This document shows positions 16,432 to 25,117 of a DNA stretch of 31,186 bases, piece after piece. The stretch is from the NCBI GenBank assembly GCA_029240815.1, contig JARDZO010000032.1:1-31186 (forward strand), given 5' to 3'. Numbering within the stretch: position 1 is the first letter of the stretch; every line of letters starts with the position of its first letter. The notes under the pieces are model-generated. The model saw nothing but the letters and a program-made list of their open reading frames with translations. It did no database searches and was not told the DNA's origin. The DNA comes from Brevibacillus sp. (GTDB lineage Bacteria; Bacillota; Bacilli; Brevibacillales; Brevibacillaceae). Made by a program: the position numbers and the translations under genes.

Positions 16432-17828
16432 AGAGCCATCTCGATCAATTTCGATGCTGCTTTTTTTCCTTGGTCAATACAATCCGGCACGCCTACTCCG
16501 CCGTAGGAAGCCCCCGCAAGAATGACACCCGGAAGGCTAGTCGCTACTTTTCCGGAAACGTCCTGTGCCCAAGCCTGATGGCCTACGACATAAGGAATCG
16601 CATTTTGCAAACGGGTCACCCGATAAAAATCAGGTTCTTGGCGAAGCGTCATGGTTTTGTGCAAATCGCGCATGGCGACATCCACTATTTCCTCGTCCGT
16701 CAGCTGCATAAACGACTGCTCCTTGGCTTTCCCCACAAAACAGCGAAGCAATGCCTTGCCAGCTGGGGTCGTATGCGGCCATTTGCGATGAGCCCACGTA
16801 CATGCTGTGATCTTTGCGCCAGAGTTGCGAGGGACGATAAACCCGGTCCCTTCCAGTCGGAGATCGACAGCTGTTTCTGGAAACGCCATACTGATGGTGG
16901 CAACCATATGCGGTTTGGCCTCTGGCAAGGAAGGTACAGAAGTGTACGGGCGAAGCAGTGGCTCTGCTACGGCATGCGGCACCGTGAACAGGACAGCATC
17001 CGTCTCGATGCGCTCACCGTCTTTTGTGACTAGCGTATATCCGCCTGACTCGCGTTTAATCAACTCCTGCACCCCGGTATTCTTGCGAACCGTGTTTGCA
17101 GGCAGCTTGCTTTCTACCCCTTCAACCAGTGTCTCCAACCCGTTTTTGAGCGTGAGGAAGATCCCTTTTGGCTTTCCTTGACTCTTGGATTGGGGACGGG
17201 AATGCTTCATCGCCAGAATGAGGCTGCGATGCTGCTTTTCCAACTGCGCGAATTGCGGGAAACTGGCCAGCAGACTGAGATTGTCAATATCTCCTGAATA
17301 GACCCCTGACAAAAGTGGTTGGATCAGGTTCTCAATGACCTCGTCGCCCAGACGACGGCGGAAAAAGTCTCCGACCGAGATGTCCCCATTTTCTTTGGAG
17401 GCAGGCAAAAACAAGTCAGCCGCAGCACGGATTTTTCCCGGCCAGGAGATCAGCTCTGAGGTAACGAACGGCATGATCTTGGTCGGAACGCCCATAATGG
17501 CCCCTTCCGGTATAGGCACGAGGCGATCGTGGTGCCAAATATACGCTTGGCCGGTGCTGTTTCGTACGAGCTCCTGCTCCAGCCCGAGATCCTTGGCCAA
17601 TTGAGCGGCACTCGTCTTTCGCTCCAGAAACGAATCTGGCCCTTGCTCGATGACAAAACCCTCATGTCGCCACGTCTTGATCTTGCCACCCAACCGGTCT
17701 TTTTCTTCGAGCAATTCGAAGCGAATCGGCAGGCCCTTCGCTTCCATTTCTTTTTGCAAATAAAAGGCGGCGGTCAATCCCGTGATGCCGCCACCTACAA
17801 TCGTAATATGATACGTTTTGTCACTCAT
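16419..17828 (-). CDS. hemY: Protoporphyrinogen/coproporphyrinogen oxidase HemY (CgoX)
   Basis: A 469-residue FAD enzyme. The N-terminus carries the dinucleotide fold ITIVGGGITGLTAAFYL, then EEKDRLGGKIKTW and GPDSFLERK typical of the HemY family. The C-terminus ends with a second FAD contact (ILAGASYGGVGVPDCIDQGKKAA). In Gram-positives the enzyme oxidises coproporphyrinogen III to coproporphyrin III, hence the newer name CgoX. The ATG lies 12 bases after the hemH stop with AGGGG upstream, so it is the last gene of the hemE-hemH-hemY operon. The next enzyme, the decarboxylase HemQ/ChdC, is not in this window. Confidence 0.96.
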   Translation of the reverse strand: MSDKTYHITIVGGGITGLTAAFYLQKEMEAKGLPIRFELLEEKDRLGGKIKTWRHEGFVIEQGPDSFLERKTSAAQLAKDLGLEQELVRNSTGQAYIWHHDRLVPIPEGAIMGVPTKIMPFVTSELISWPGKIRAAADLFLPASKENGDISVGDFFRRRLGDEVIENLIQPLLSGVYSGDIDNLSLLASFPQFAQLEKQHRSLILAMKHSRPQSKSQGKPKGIFLTLKNGLETLVEGVESKLPANTVRKNTGVQELIKRESGGYTLVTKDGERIETDAVLFTVPHAVAEPLLRPYTSVPSLPEAKPHMVATISMAFPETAVDLRLEGTGFIVPRNSGAKITACTWAHRKWPHTTPAGKALLRCFVGKAKEQSFMQLTDEEIVDVAMRDLHKTMTLRQEPDFYRVTRLQNAIPYVVGHQAWAQDVSGKVATSLPGVILAGASYGGVGVPDCIDQGKKAASKLIEMALPGN

Positions 17829-17840
17829 ACAATCGATCCC

Positions 17841-18773
17841 CTAGTCCGCCAGCTTCTTCCCGACGGCATCAGCCAGACAGGAGATAAAAGCAGGTCTGGC
17901 ATTGGGCATCGGAGGGCGGTAATAATGGACGCCCAACTCTTCCGTCACGGCCTTGCATTCATAATCGTTGTCGTATAACACTTCAAGGTGCTCGGCAACA
18001 AATCCGACCGGACAATACACGAATGCAGAAAAACCATGCTTGGCATGCAGCTCACGGGTCAAATCCTGAACATCCGGTCCAAGCCATGGTTCCGGAGTGT
18101 TTCCCGCGCTCTGCCAGCCAATCGCAAAATCAGGAATTCCCGACAGTTCCGCGATCAGTTTGGCCGTCTCTTCCAGCTGCTGTGGATATGGGTCACCAGA
18201 CTTCAAGATTTTCTCGGGCAAGCTGTGTGCCGAGAAAATAACGACCGCTTTCTCACGATCCTCTGCTGGCATCGCAGCAAACGTATCGTTAATCGCTTTT
18301 ACCCAATAATTGATAAATCCTGGCTCCAAATACCAGCTTTCGATGCTGTGAATGACCGGACCTTCAATGGATTCTGCATGCTCTTTTGCACGTCCGTTGT
18401 ACTCTTTTACACTGTAGCTGGAGTAATGAGGAGCGAGGACCAGGCTGACTGCTTCTGTGATCCCATCTCGCTTCATCTGGTCGACAGCATCTTCAATAAA
18501 CGGAGAAATATGCTTGAGACCGAGGTACCCGACAAATTCACGATCTGGAAAACGCTCATTCATCTCATTCACCAAAGCACTCACTTGCTCGTCCGTAATC
18601 TCGGCAAAGCGATTCAGTCCTCCGACTGCGACGTAGCGCGCCTTCAGATCGTCCAGCAGCTCCTGTGGAGGTTTGCGCCCGCGTCGGATATGCGTGTAGT
18701 ATGGCTCGATATCCTCCGAACTGCGTGGCGTTCCATAAGCCATCAACAGAAGTCCTGTCTTTCTTTTTGCCAT
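17841..18773 (-). CDS. hemH: Ferrochelatase HemH (coproporphyrin type, CpfC)
   Basis: 310 residues, the length of soluble Gram-positive ferrochelatases. It inserts iron into coproporphyrin III. The iron-site histidine H183 lies in [12 protein letters not shown] and the glutamate E264 in [12 protein letters not shown]; both numbers coincide with the B. subtilis enzyme. The N-terminal [11 protein letters not shown] and PHYSSYSV segments are also family marks. The gene sits between hemE (18 bases upstream) and hemY (12 bases downstream), an arrangement known from Bacillus hemEHY. Confidence 0.97.
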   Translation of the reverse strand: MAKRKTGLLLMAYGTPRSSEDIEPYYTHIRRGRKPPQELLDDLKARYVAVGGLNRFAEITDEQVSALVNEMNERFPDREFVGYLGLKHISPFIEDAVDQMKRDGITEAVSLVLAPHYSSYSVKEYNGRAKEHAESIEGPVIHSIESWYLEPGFINYWVKAINDTFAAMPAEDREKAVVIFSAHSLPEKILKSGDPYPQQLEETAKLIAELSGIPDFAIGWQSAGNTPEPWLGPDVQDLTRELHAKHGFSAFVYCPVGFVAEHLEVLYDNDYECKAVTEELGVHYYRPPMPNARPAFISCLADAVGKKLAD

Positions 18774-18791
18774 CGTCTATGCACCTCCTGA

Positions 18792-19829
18792 TTACACGTC
18801 GCGTTTGTAGCTATGGATGAACTGGGTCAGCTTTTGCAACGTCTCTACTTTCGCATCCGGGAAAACGCCGTGCCCCAGATTGAAAATGTATCCTGGCTGC
18901 TGCGTTCCTTCGTCCAGGATTTCTTTCGCCTTGGCTTCGAGCTTCTCCCACGGTGCCAGCAGCAAGGTTGGATCGAGGTTGCCCTGCAGTGTCTTGGTCA
19001 CGCCCATTTCTCTAGCTGTCGTAATCGAAGTACGCCAATCCAGGCCGACGACGTCTACAGGAAGGCGATTCCAATCCATCAACAAGTGCCCAGCTCCGAT
19101 TCCAAAGTAAATCGTAGGAACGTTCGTCTCTTTCAATGCGTTGAAAATCCGCGTCATCACCGGGGTAATGTATTCACGGTAATCTTCGTCGTTCAATGCT
19201 CCCACCCAGGAGTCAAATACCTGTATAGCCTGTGCACCCGCTGCGACCTGGGCTTTCAGATACGTGATCGTCAAATCCCCCAGTTTATCCATCAGCGCCT
19301 GCCATGCTTGCGGTTCCGTGTACATGAACGCTTTGGTCTTGTGATAGTGCTTGGACGGTCCACCCTCGATCAAATAGCTGGCAAGGGTAAACGGCGCGCC
19401 TGAAAAACCAATCAGCGGAACCGATAACTGCTGTCGCAGTATCTTGATGGACTCCAGAATGTATGGAACATGCGTCTCCGGCTCCAGCTCATGCAGGCGG
19501 TGTACATCTGCGAGCGACTGAATCGGATTGGCAATGACCGGTCCGATCCCCGATTCGATGTTTACATCGACTCCGATTGGCTTTAGCGGTGTCATGATGT
19601 CCGCAAACAGAATGGCGGCATCCACACCGAGCTGCTCCACGGGCAAGCGTGTCACTTCAGCACAGACTTCAGGTATGTAATTCATTTCAAAAAAGCTATG
19701 CTTCGCTCGGATCGCGCGGTATTCAGGCTGGTAACGCCCAGCTTGACGCATATACCATACAGGCACATGGTCCGTCGCTTCCTTTCGACACGCTTTCAAA
19801 AAAGTATCATTAAATGGTTTTGCGGTCAT
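18792..19829 (-). CDS. hemE: Uroporphyrinogen decarboxylase HemE
   Basis: 345 residues. It removes four carboxyl groups from uroporphyrinogen III to give coproporphyrinogen III. The N-terminal signature [17 protein letters not shown] (about 22-38, with R28 in RQAGR) is intact, and [17 protein letters not shown] and [10 protein letters not shown] are also present. The open frame runs 37 codons further upstream, but ATG at 19829 has GAGAGG eight bases upstream and gives the normal N-terminus. It is the first gene of hemE-hemH-hemY. The 140-base gap before it has a TTGACA (19908-19913) but no clear -10 at the right distance. Confidence 0.97.
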   Translation of the reverse strand: MTAKPFNDTFLKACRKEATDHVPVWYMRQAGRYQPEYRAIRAKHSFFEMNYIPEVCAEVTRLPVEQLGVDAAILFADIMTPLKPIGVDVNIESGIGPVIANPIQSLADVHRLHELEPETHVPYILESIKILRQQLSVPLIGFSGAPFTLASYLIEGGPSKHYHKTKAFMYTEPQAWQALMDKLGDLTITYLKAQVAAGAQAIQVFDSWVGALNDEDYREYITPVMTRIFNALKETNVPTIYFGIGAGHLLMDWNRLPVDVVGLDWRTSITTAREMGVTKTLQGNLDPTLLLAPWEKLEAKAKEILDEGTQQPGYIFNLGHGVFPDAKVETLQKLTQFIHSYKRDV

Positions 19830-19969
19830 GAATAAACCTCTCTTTACACAAGAATCTTCCCCTCCATTATGATACCACTGGGCATTCGACAATGTAGGGC
19901 TCTTTTGTGTCAAAATCTTTTCGTTTCTCAATTTTCCCAAGCTCTTCCATCAGTCTTTCCAAACTTCCC

Positions 19970-20818
19970 CTATTGAATGCGGATATCTCCTGTCGCAGTT
20001 TTTACGGAGATGACCGAGTCACCGGTACCGATAGAAGCCTCGACATTGTGTTCTTCTTTTCGGTCATACTTCAATTCTGACCAATCGACGCTGATATCCC
20101 CTGTATCGGATTCCAGTTCCAGCTTGGCGTCAGTCGGCTTTTTGTCTGCAGAAATGCGTACATCACCCGTATCTGTGCGAATGTCTACATGGTGGGTAAG
20201 TTCAGACAAGACGAGCTTGCTTACATCCCCAGTACTGCTCTCAATCTTCAGAGCTGAATGAATCTGCAGAAGCTTCAAGTCACCTGTATCCGTATCGACG
20301 GTTAGCTGTTCTCCTTGAAATCCCCCGAGCTCAATGTCTCCTGTGCTTGAGGTCAGGATTGCCTGCTTGGCTTTGAGTGCACTGCTTTTAATATCCCCTG
20401 TTGCCGTCTCCAGAATAATACTCTCGTACACGGCCTCAGGAACTAAGACCTCTACTTGCAAGTGCCCATTTCCCATGAAAAACATGCCGATGTGATTTTG
20501 TTCCCGCAGTGTAACATTCAGGATCCCATCCGTACCTACTTCACTCGTAAATTGGAGCCTCTCCATTTGCTGATCAACGGCATTGCCTACCAGTCGAACA
20601 ATAGCAGTCGACTGATTGCTTGGCCCAATGATTACATCAATCGTCTCCGTCGACAGATTCAGCCCTTTAATGGATTGGGATACTGCCCGTTCCTCATTCA
20701 CCGATTTTAACGAAAAAGTGAAATATTCCTGTTTTGAAAATAACCAGACGAGTCCGGCCGCTCCAACGATAAAGAGCAGCAAGCATAACCCAAACAGTTT
20801 TTTGCTCACATTCCTCAT
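19970..20818 (-). CDS. DUF4097-family membrane-anchored beta-repeat protein
   Basis: 282 residues. One N-terminal membrane helix (about 8-28, LFGLCLLLFIVGAAGLVWLF) anchors a long outer region. From residue 138 to the end there are seven TGD(I/L/V) turns spaced roughly 20 residues apart, plus one GTGDS variant, as expected for a DUF4097 beta-solenoid. No enzyme activity is known for this family. The ATG lies one base after the stop of the DUF1700 gene, so the two are coupled. The PadR-DUF1700-DUF4097 set recurs in Firmicutes and is thought to answer envelope stress; that is inference from context. Confidence 0.85.
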   Translation of the reverse strand: MRNVSKKLFGLCLLLFIVGAAGLVWLFSKQEYFTFSLKSVNEERAVSQSIKGLNLSTETIDVIIGPSNQSTAIVRLVGNAVDQQMERLQFTSEVGTDGILNVTLREQNHIGMFFMGNGHLQVEVLVPEAVYESIILETATGDIKSSALKAKQAILTSSTGDIELGGFQGEQLTVDTDTGDLKLLQIHSALKIESSTGDVSKLVLSELTHHVDIRTDTGDVRISADKKPTDAKLELESDTGDISVDWSELKYDRKEEHNVEASIGTGDSVISVKTATGDIRIQ

Positions 20819-20819
20819 C

Positions 20820-21371
20820 TTATTTCCCCCTGATCATTTGCACGTTGAACTGGAGATACCGCAAGAATTGCCGGTACAGCCATTTGGTCAAACGAAGCAA
20901 GCCGATCACCAGCATGCCACCCAATCCGACTGAAGCCAGGCTTCCGAACAACAGAAAGAGCCGCTCGTGAGATAGATTCGGAACACCATACTGGGCAAGC
21001 ATCCCCAACGGCGCCACCAATAAGGAGACTGACACTCCATAGCACGCGACAAGCACGCCGATCAGTGCCATAAACGGACCGAGCACAAAGATTAAATTGA
21101 AGAATCCGAGGCTGACCGTCGCAATAATCGCACGGGTCATGTTTCCGACAGACGCATTCGATTGTGCCTGGTGGATCCGGTAGCCTGCCAGCAGCTCTCT
21201 GGCCAACCCCTTAGGACTGCCTAACGTCTCAGCTATCTCATGCTCACTCTTGCCATCCTGAATGCCCATCAAAAAATGCTCCGTATAATCGGCCAAAATG
21301 TCCAGTCTTTCCTTATCGGGTAATTCACTTAACAGCGAGCCCAATTCGTCCATGAACTCACGCCTTGTCAT
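20820..21371 (-). CDS. DUF1700 (HAAS-type) membrane protein
   Basis: 183 residues. The N-terminal 65 residues form the helical HAAS-like segment (MTRREFMDELGSLLSELP, ILADYTEHF, AETLGSPKGLARELL). Three to four membrane helices follow: FFNLIFVLGPFMALIGVLVA, VSLLVAPLGMLA, and LFLLFGSLASVGLGGMLVIG. The start overlaps the end of the PadR gene by 14 bases, and its stop lies one base before the DUF4097 start. Proteins of this kind are usually coded with PadR regulators and are thought to relay signals at the membrane; no molecular role is established. Confidence 0.88.
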   Translation of the reverse strand: MTRREFMDELGSLLSELPDKERLDILADYTEHFLMGIQDGKSEHEIAETLGSPKGLARELLAGYRIHQAQSNASVGNMTRAIIATVSLGFFNLIFVLGPFMALIGVLVACYGVSVSLLVAPLGMLAQYGVPNLSHERLFLLFGSLASVGLGGMLVIGLLRLTKWLYRQFLRYLQFNVQMIRGK

Positions 21372-21687
21372 AACCGAGTCCCTCCCCTATGATCTGGTTG
21401 ACACCGCGGTCGAAAATGCGCCATTCTAAAACAAGATCGTTCATATATTCACGTCCTTGTTCTGTCAACTGATAGTATTTGCGCGGCGGACCTTCTTGCG
21501 ATTCCTTTAGATACGTGGTAAAAAAACCTTCCTGGGTCAACCGACGCAGCAAAGGGTAAACCGTACCCTCAGCGATGTGAAACTTTTCCGAGATGCTGGC
21601 AACGAGCTCGTAGCCATACCTGTCACGCTTGGCCGTCAAAACCAGCACACAAAGCTCTAGTACGCCCTTTTTAAACTGAACATTCAA
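21358..21687 (-). CDS. PadR-family transcriptional regulator
   Basis: A 109-residue winged-helix protein. FKKGVLELCVLVLTAKRDRYGYELV, HIAEGTVYPLLRRLTQEGFF and RKYYQLTEQGREYM are the standard PadR segments. It belongs to the short subgroup without a long C-terminal helical domain. The start is TTG, since the family N-terminus NVQFKKGVLEL begins right there and the nearby ATG is out of frame; GGTG lies seven bases upstream. It leads the three-gene operon and probably represses it. Confidence 0.92.
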   Translation of the reverse strand: MNVQFKKGVLELCVLVLTAKRDRYGYELVASISEKFHIAEGTVYPLLRRLTQEGFFTTYLKESQEGPPRKYYQLTEQGREYMNDLVLEWRIFDRGVNQIIGEGLGYDKA

Positions 21688-21719
21688 TGCCCATCACCCA
21701 TGTAAAAGCTTACCAAAGA

Positions 21720-21741
21720 GGTACTGTATATTGCAAGGTAC
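21720..21741 (-). promoter_or_regulatory. Candidate control region of the PadR operon
   Basis: On the minus strand two AGTACC copies flank TTGCAATATAC about 35-50 bases before the PadR start. The AT-rich centre includes TATACA, which could serve as -10. Self-repression through such repeats is common for PadR proteins, but the spacing gives no clear -35, so this is a weak call. Confidence 0.3.
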
Positions 21742-21747
21742 TTTATG

Positions 21748-21782
21748 ATAAAAAGGACAGGGAGCATTCACCTCTCCCTGTC
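21748..21782 (-). terminator. Terminator after the 5'-nucleotidase gene
   Basis: On the minus strand GACAGGGAG pairs perfectly with CTCCCTGTC across a 9-base loop, followed by CTTTTTATC. It begins 19 bases past the stop of the 5'-nucleotidase gene. Confidence 0.88.
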
Positions 21783-21800
21783 TCACTAACATATGCACGC

Positions 21801-23675
21801 TTATTTTACTTCTACAATGCGGCCTTCCACTTTTGGATTGACCACTTGGCGTTTGATCAACGCTTCTTCTACCACGCTGTACATCGACAGGCCTGTGTTG
21901 AAGAACGGCTTTTTAAACGATTCGTAGCCATCGCCACCCGCTGCCAGGAAGTCGATTGTCGCTACTTTATATGTTTTAGTCAGGTCAAGTGGCTTGTCGC
22001 CTACTTTCACTTCGATCACGCGCTCAAAAGCTGGCTTCGTAGGGTTGTATGTGAAGCTCATGCCGCTGATTTGCGGGAAGCGACCTGCGCCCGTCTCCAC
22101 TTGGCTCACACCGTTTTCCAGAGCTTTTTTCAGTTCTTCACCCGTTACTTCTACGATGGAAAGGGTGTTGTTTTCAAACGGCAGGAGCGTGTACAGGTTT
22201 TTCTTGGTGATATCGCCTGCGTTTAACTGTGTGCGGATTCCGCCGCCATTTGCCAGTGCCACATCTGCCTCGTGGCCTTTGATCGATTGGGTACGCTCCA
22301 GCATGATGTCAGCAATCAGGTTACCTACGTTGGTTTCTTTTGCACGGACCAGCGCACGATCGCCATCCAATGGTACTTCGGATTTCGCGATGACCACATT
22401 CATTACACTGTCAATTTGAGTAACAACGTCTTTGACCATTTTGTCTACTTCTGGATCCGCTTGAACGGTTTCATCGTACTCTTTCAGACCGCCGCTGAAT
22501 GCTACCAGCTCTTCATCCAAATAGTACAGGTCAGCGCGTCCGAGAGATTTTCCGTACTCCCAGTCTTGAACGATGTAAGTACCGTTTACGACTTCTGGCG
22601 TTTTCAGTGGAGTATGGGAGTGACCACCTACGATCAGGTCAATGCCTTCTACGTTTTTCGCGATTTCACGGTCTACGTCCACACCGATATGGGAAACAAC
22701 CACTACGTGATCCGCTTCTTTTTTCAGCTCTGGGATAACCGTTTTCGCTACTTCTACCGGGCTTTTGAACGTCAATCCTTTAACGTTGTTCGGGTGAGTC
22801 AGTACCGGTGTGTCTTCCGCTACAAAGCCCACGAACGCGAACTTCTTGCCGCCAATCTCAGCCTTGAAGGTCGGTACCAGCAAATTTTTGCCATCTGCTG
22901 TAAATACGTTTGCATTGATTACTGGGTAATCCAGAGCGTCACGCAGCTTCAGCAGCTGCTCATAGCCAAAGTCAAACTCGTGGTTGCCTGCAGTCATCAG
23001 CGTGTAATCCAGGCTATTGAGGATTGGCAGGATGGATTCGCCTTTGAACTGGTTTACAAAAACAGTCCCTTGGAATGTGTCACCCGCGTCCAGCAGCAGG
23101 AAGTTCGGGTTTTCTGCACGCCATTCTTTCAGCAAGGTTGCAATTTTAGCGAAGCCGAATTCTTTTTGCGCTTTATCTTCTTGGATGTGTCCATGCGTAT
23201 CATTTGTATGTGCAAGTGTAATGTGCGTAGTAGCTGCGTTACCCAAAGCATTGAAGAACTCGCCACGAGTCACTGTAGCTTTGTTTTCCAGTGCGAGCGT
23301 GTAGCCCAATTTTTTCGCTATTTCAGCCAGTTTTGCAGAGGTAACGACTTGAGCAGGCTTTTTGAAATCGTCTTGCGTTACAGCTCCTTGCGTTTTTGCC
23401 CAAGCCAGGTAAGGAGTAGCCCAGTTTTCACCTTTTACAGGTGCGGCAATCTTAACCCCCTTCAGCTTGGCAAATACAACAGTCGCCTCTGCCAAAGTCA
23501 CACTACGGTCCAGAGCAAGATCACCGTTTTGTCCAGCAGTAATGATCGATTTTTTTACCATCCAATCTGCGTGTTGAACAGGGTGAAGCGGTGCAGCAAA
23601 TGCGGAAGTCGTCATCAAGGAAGCGAAGACAACCGACGCAAGAGCCGTCATGGTAATGCGACGTGCTTTTTTCAT
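21801..23675 (-). CDS. Secreted bifunctional metallophosphatase/5'-nucleotidase with SLH-like N-terminus
   Basis: 624 residues. A signal peptide (MKKARRITMTALAS to TTSAFA) is followed at about 30-145 by two SLH-like stretches (WMVKKSIITA...RSVTLAEATVVFAKL; WATPYLAWAKTQGAV...VTRGEFFNAL) that could hold it to the cell wall. The calcineurin-like metallophosphatase domain begins at TNDTHGH (157-163) and includes DAGDTFQGT, AGNHEFDFGY, SHIGVD and GGHSHT. The C-terminal nucleotidase domain has ETNVGNLIADIM, NGGGIRTQL, FENNTL and AAGGDGY. It likely frees phosphate and nucleosides outside the cell. ATG at 23675 gives a clean signal peptide and has a G-rich site upstream; a start at 23696 is possible but lacks one. 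It has its own promoter candidate and terminator. Confidence 0.93.
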   Translation of the reverse strand: MKKARRITMTALASVVFASLMTTSAFAAPLHPVQHADWMVKKSIITAGQNGDLALDRSVTLAEATVVFAKLKGVKIAAPVKGENWATPYLAWAKTQGAVTQDDFKKPAQVVTSAKLAEIAKKLGYTLALENKATVTRGEFFNALGNAATTHITLAHTNDTHGHIQEDKAQKEFGFAKIATLLKEWRAENPNFLLLDAGDTFQGTVFVNQFKGESILPILNSLDYTLMTAGNHEFDFGYEQLLKLRDALDYPVINANVFTADGKNLLVPTFKAEIGGKKFAFVGFVAEDTPVLTHPNNVKGLTFKSPVEVAKTVIPELKKEADHVVVVSHIGVDVDREIAKNVEGIDLIVGGHSHTPLKTPEVVNGTYIVQDWEYGKSLGRADLYYLDEELVAFSGGLKEYDETVQADPEVDKMVKDVVTQIDSVMNVVIAKSEVPLDGDRALVRAKETNVGNLIADIMLERTQSIKGHEADVALANGGGIRTQLNAGDITKKNLYTLLPFENNTLSIVEVTGEELKKALENGVSQVETGAGRFPQISGMSFTYNPTKPAFERVIEVKVGDKPLDLTKTYKVATIDFLAAGGDGYESFKKPFFNTGLSMYSVVEEALIKRQVVNPKVEGRIVEVK

Positions 23676-23729
23676 TTGTAAAATTTCCCCTCTCATATGT
23701 ATCTATATATTGATAGGATTTCCTTGTTC

Positions 23730-23735
23730 ATTATA
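23730..23735 (-). promoter_or_regulatory. Likely -10 box of the 5'-nucleotidase promoter
   Basis: TATAAT on the minus strand preceded by TTTTGC, 55 bases before the ATG. The -35 at 17 bases is poor, so an extended or regulated promoter is possible. No pho box was recognised. Confidence 0.45.
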
Positions 23736-23767
23736 GCAAAATTTACTAGGCCTTTGGTGGGGTTTCT

Positions 23768-24565
23768 CTAATATTTCGACACAAATCCTAAGATCGCCTC
23801 GGCCATTGCCCCAGGATCCTCCAACATTCCCATGTGTCCCGCATTGCTAAGCAAAACTTGATCAACGCGCGGTCCGTTCACGATAAACATTTTTTCAGAA
23901 GGAATGATCTGGTCCTCTTTACCCGCGACCAATAGCACAGGAAGATTCGTCGATCTGAGTACATCATTGCGATCCGCTCGATCCCGCATGCCTTTCAGCG
24001 TCTGAATGGCACCTGTCGGTTTGGTTTTAAACCCGATTTCTTTGGCCACTTGCACGTCTTCGGGCATCGTCGTGACATGTCCGGGCGCAAACAGCTTGGG
24101 CACCAATGCCTTGATAAATGGCTCCATGCCGTTTTCCCGAATGTTCTCAGCGCCTTTATCCCGATTTGCTTTGGCTGCATCATCGTCAGGATAGCCGGTT
24201 GAATGAATCAACCCGAAGCTTTTCAATTTGTCCGCGTACTTCTGCGCAAATGCGAGGGTCACGTACCCGCCTAGGGAATGGCCGAACAGATGAACGGGGC
24301 CACACTCAAGCTTGTCCACCAACAGGGAGAGATCTTCTGCGAAGCGCTCCATCGTGTACGGCTCATCTGGCGCAGAGCTGCCTCCATGTCCTCGCAGGTC
24401 TGCTGCAACCACATGATAAGATTGGGAGAGCGCTGGGAGAATTTTATTCCAATAGGCCGAGCTACCGCAAAAGCCATGCAGCAAAATGATCGTTTCCTTA
24501 CTGCTGCTACCCTCTTCCTGATAAGCTACCTCGACTTCATTTTCTAGCTGTACTTGTTTTACCAT
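23768..24565 (-). CDS. Alpha/beta hydrolase
   Basis: A 265-residue alpha/beta hydrolase fold protein. The oxyanion HGFCGSSAYW is at 30-39, the nucleophile elbow GHSLGG at 95-100 (S97), an acid in LLVAGKEDQIIPSEKM, and the catalytic histidine in LSNAGHMGMLEDP. The lid region is charged. Relatives include esterases, lactonases and BioH/MhpC-like enzymes; the substrate cannot be told from sequence. ATG at 24565 has AAGGAAG nine bases upstream, while the longer open frame to 24742 would run into the opposite-strand hydrolase remnant. No neighbour suggests a pathway. Confidence 0.9.
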   Translation of the reverse strand: MVKQVQLENEVEVAYQEEGSSSKETIILLHGFCGSSAYWNKILPALSQSYHVVAADLRGHGGSSAPDEPYTMERFAEDLSLLVDKLECGPVHLFGHSLGGYVTLAFAQKYADKLKSFGLIHSTGYPDDDAAKANRDKGAENIRENGMEPFIKALVPKLFAPGHVTTMPEDVQVAKEIGFKTKPTGAIQTLKGMRDRADRNDVLRSTNLPVLLVAGKEDQIIPSEKMFIVNGPRVDQVLLSNAGHMGMLEDPGAMAEAILGFVSKY

Positions 24566-24601
24566 GAGACATCTTCCTTTCAGTCTTTTTTCAAAATGGT
24601 G

Positions 24602-25117
24602 CCCCGTGCAGGTCGAAAGAATGCTTGTCAATACGCCTACGGCAAGGAAAACATTGCATTTGGAGAGCTCTCCATGGCTGACCGGAGCAAGTTGATGCAG
24701 GAGGATGTCCAGACAGTTGTAGAGAAAGTCCTCGCGGACCATGCATACGAGCGGATCTTCTTTTTGGGAAAATCGATTGGGACGATGCCGATCGTAGATG
24801 GATTATTACAAAACCCATCGTATGAGAAGGCGGCAGCCATCCTATTTACCCCGATCTTAACGAGCGAATTGCTGGCTGCCAATCTGTTGAAGACAATCCA
24901 GCCTGTTTACCTCGCCATCGGCACCGCGGATCATTATTATGATGAGACACTCATCGGTCACTTGCAGCAGAGCGTCCTTCCTATTCGGACGAACATTGTT
25001 CCGAACGCCAATCATTCTCTAGAGATCGGATGGGATCTGCAGGCTTCGATCTCCGTCTTGGAAAGCGTCATGTCCGGACTCGACGGATTCGTTTCCAAGG
25101 TTATCGGGGAAGATTAA
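24602..25117 (+). pseudogene. 5'-truncated alpha/beta hydrolase remnant
   Basis: The plus-strand frame carries the C-terminal two thirds of a small alpha/beta hydrolase: an ED-V helix (MQEDVQTVVEKVL), the nucleophile elbow FFLGKSIGT, an acid in AIGTADHYYD and the histidine in PNANHSLEIG. Family members start with 55-60 more residues, including the first strands and the oxyanion PGxGY loop; none is present, and upstream lies the start of the divergent hydrolase gene. There is no stop inside the remaining frame. A shorter product could begin at ATG 24674, which has GGAGAG eight bases upstream. The 3' end overlaps the convergent HipA-like gene by four bases. I favour a decayed gene, but a short expressed protein is not ruled out. 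Confidence 0.6.

Noticed and set aside
19895..19915. TTGACA upstream of hemE as a sigma-A promoter
   Set aside because: The hexamer at 19908-19913 is good, but no acceptable -10 occurs 16-18 bases downstream, so no promoter is listed.
22272..23681. A 469-codon plus-strand open frame opposite the 5'-nucleotidase gene
   Set aside because: It lies fully within a well-supported gene, its translation is rich in Phe, Tyr, Cys and Arg as expected of an antisense shadow, and it matches no known family.
24566..24742. 59-codon N-terminal extension of the alpha/beta hydrolase
   Set aside because: It overlaps the opposite-strand hydrolase remnant, has no family similarity, and the internal ATG at 24565 has a good ribosome site.
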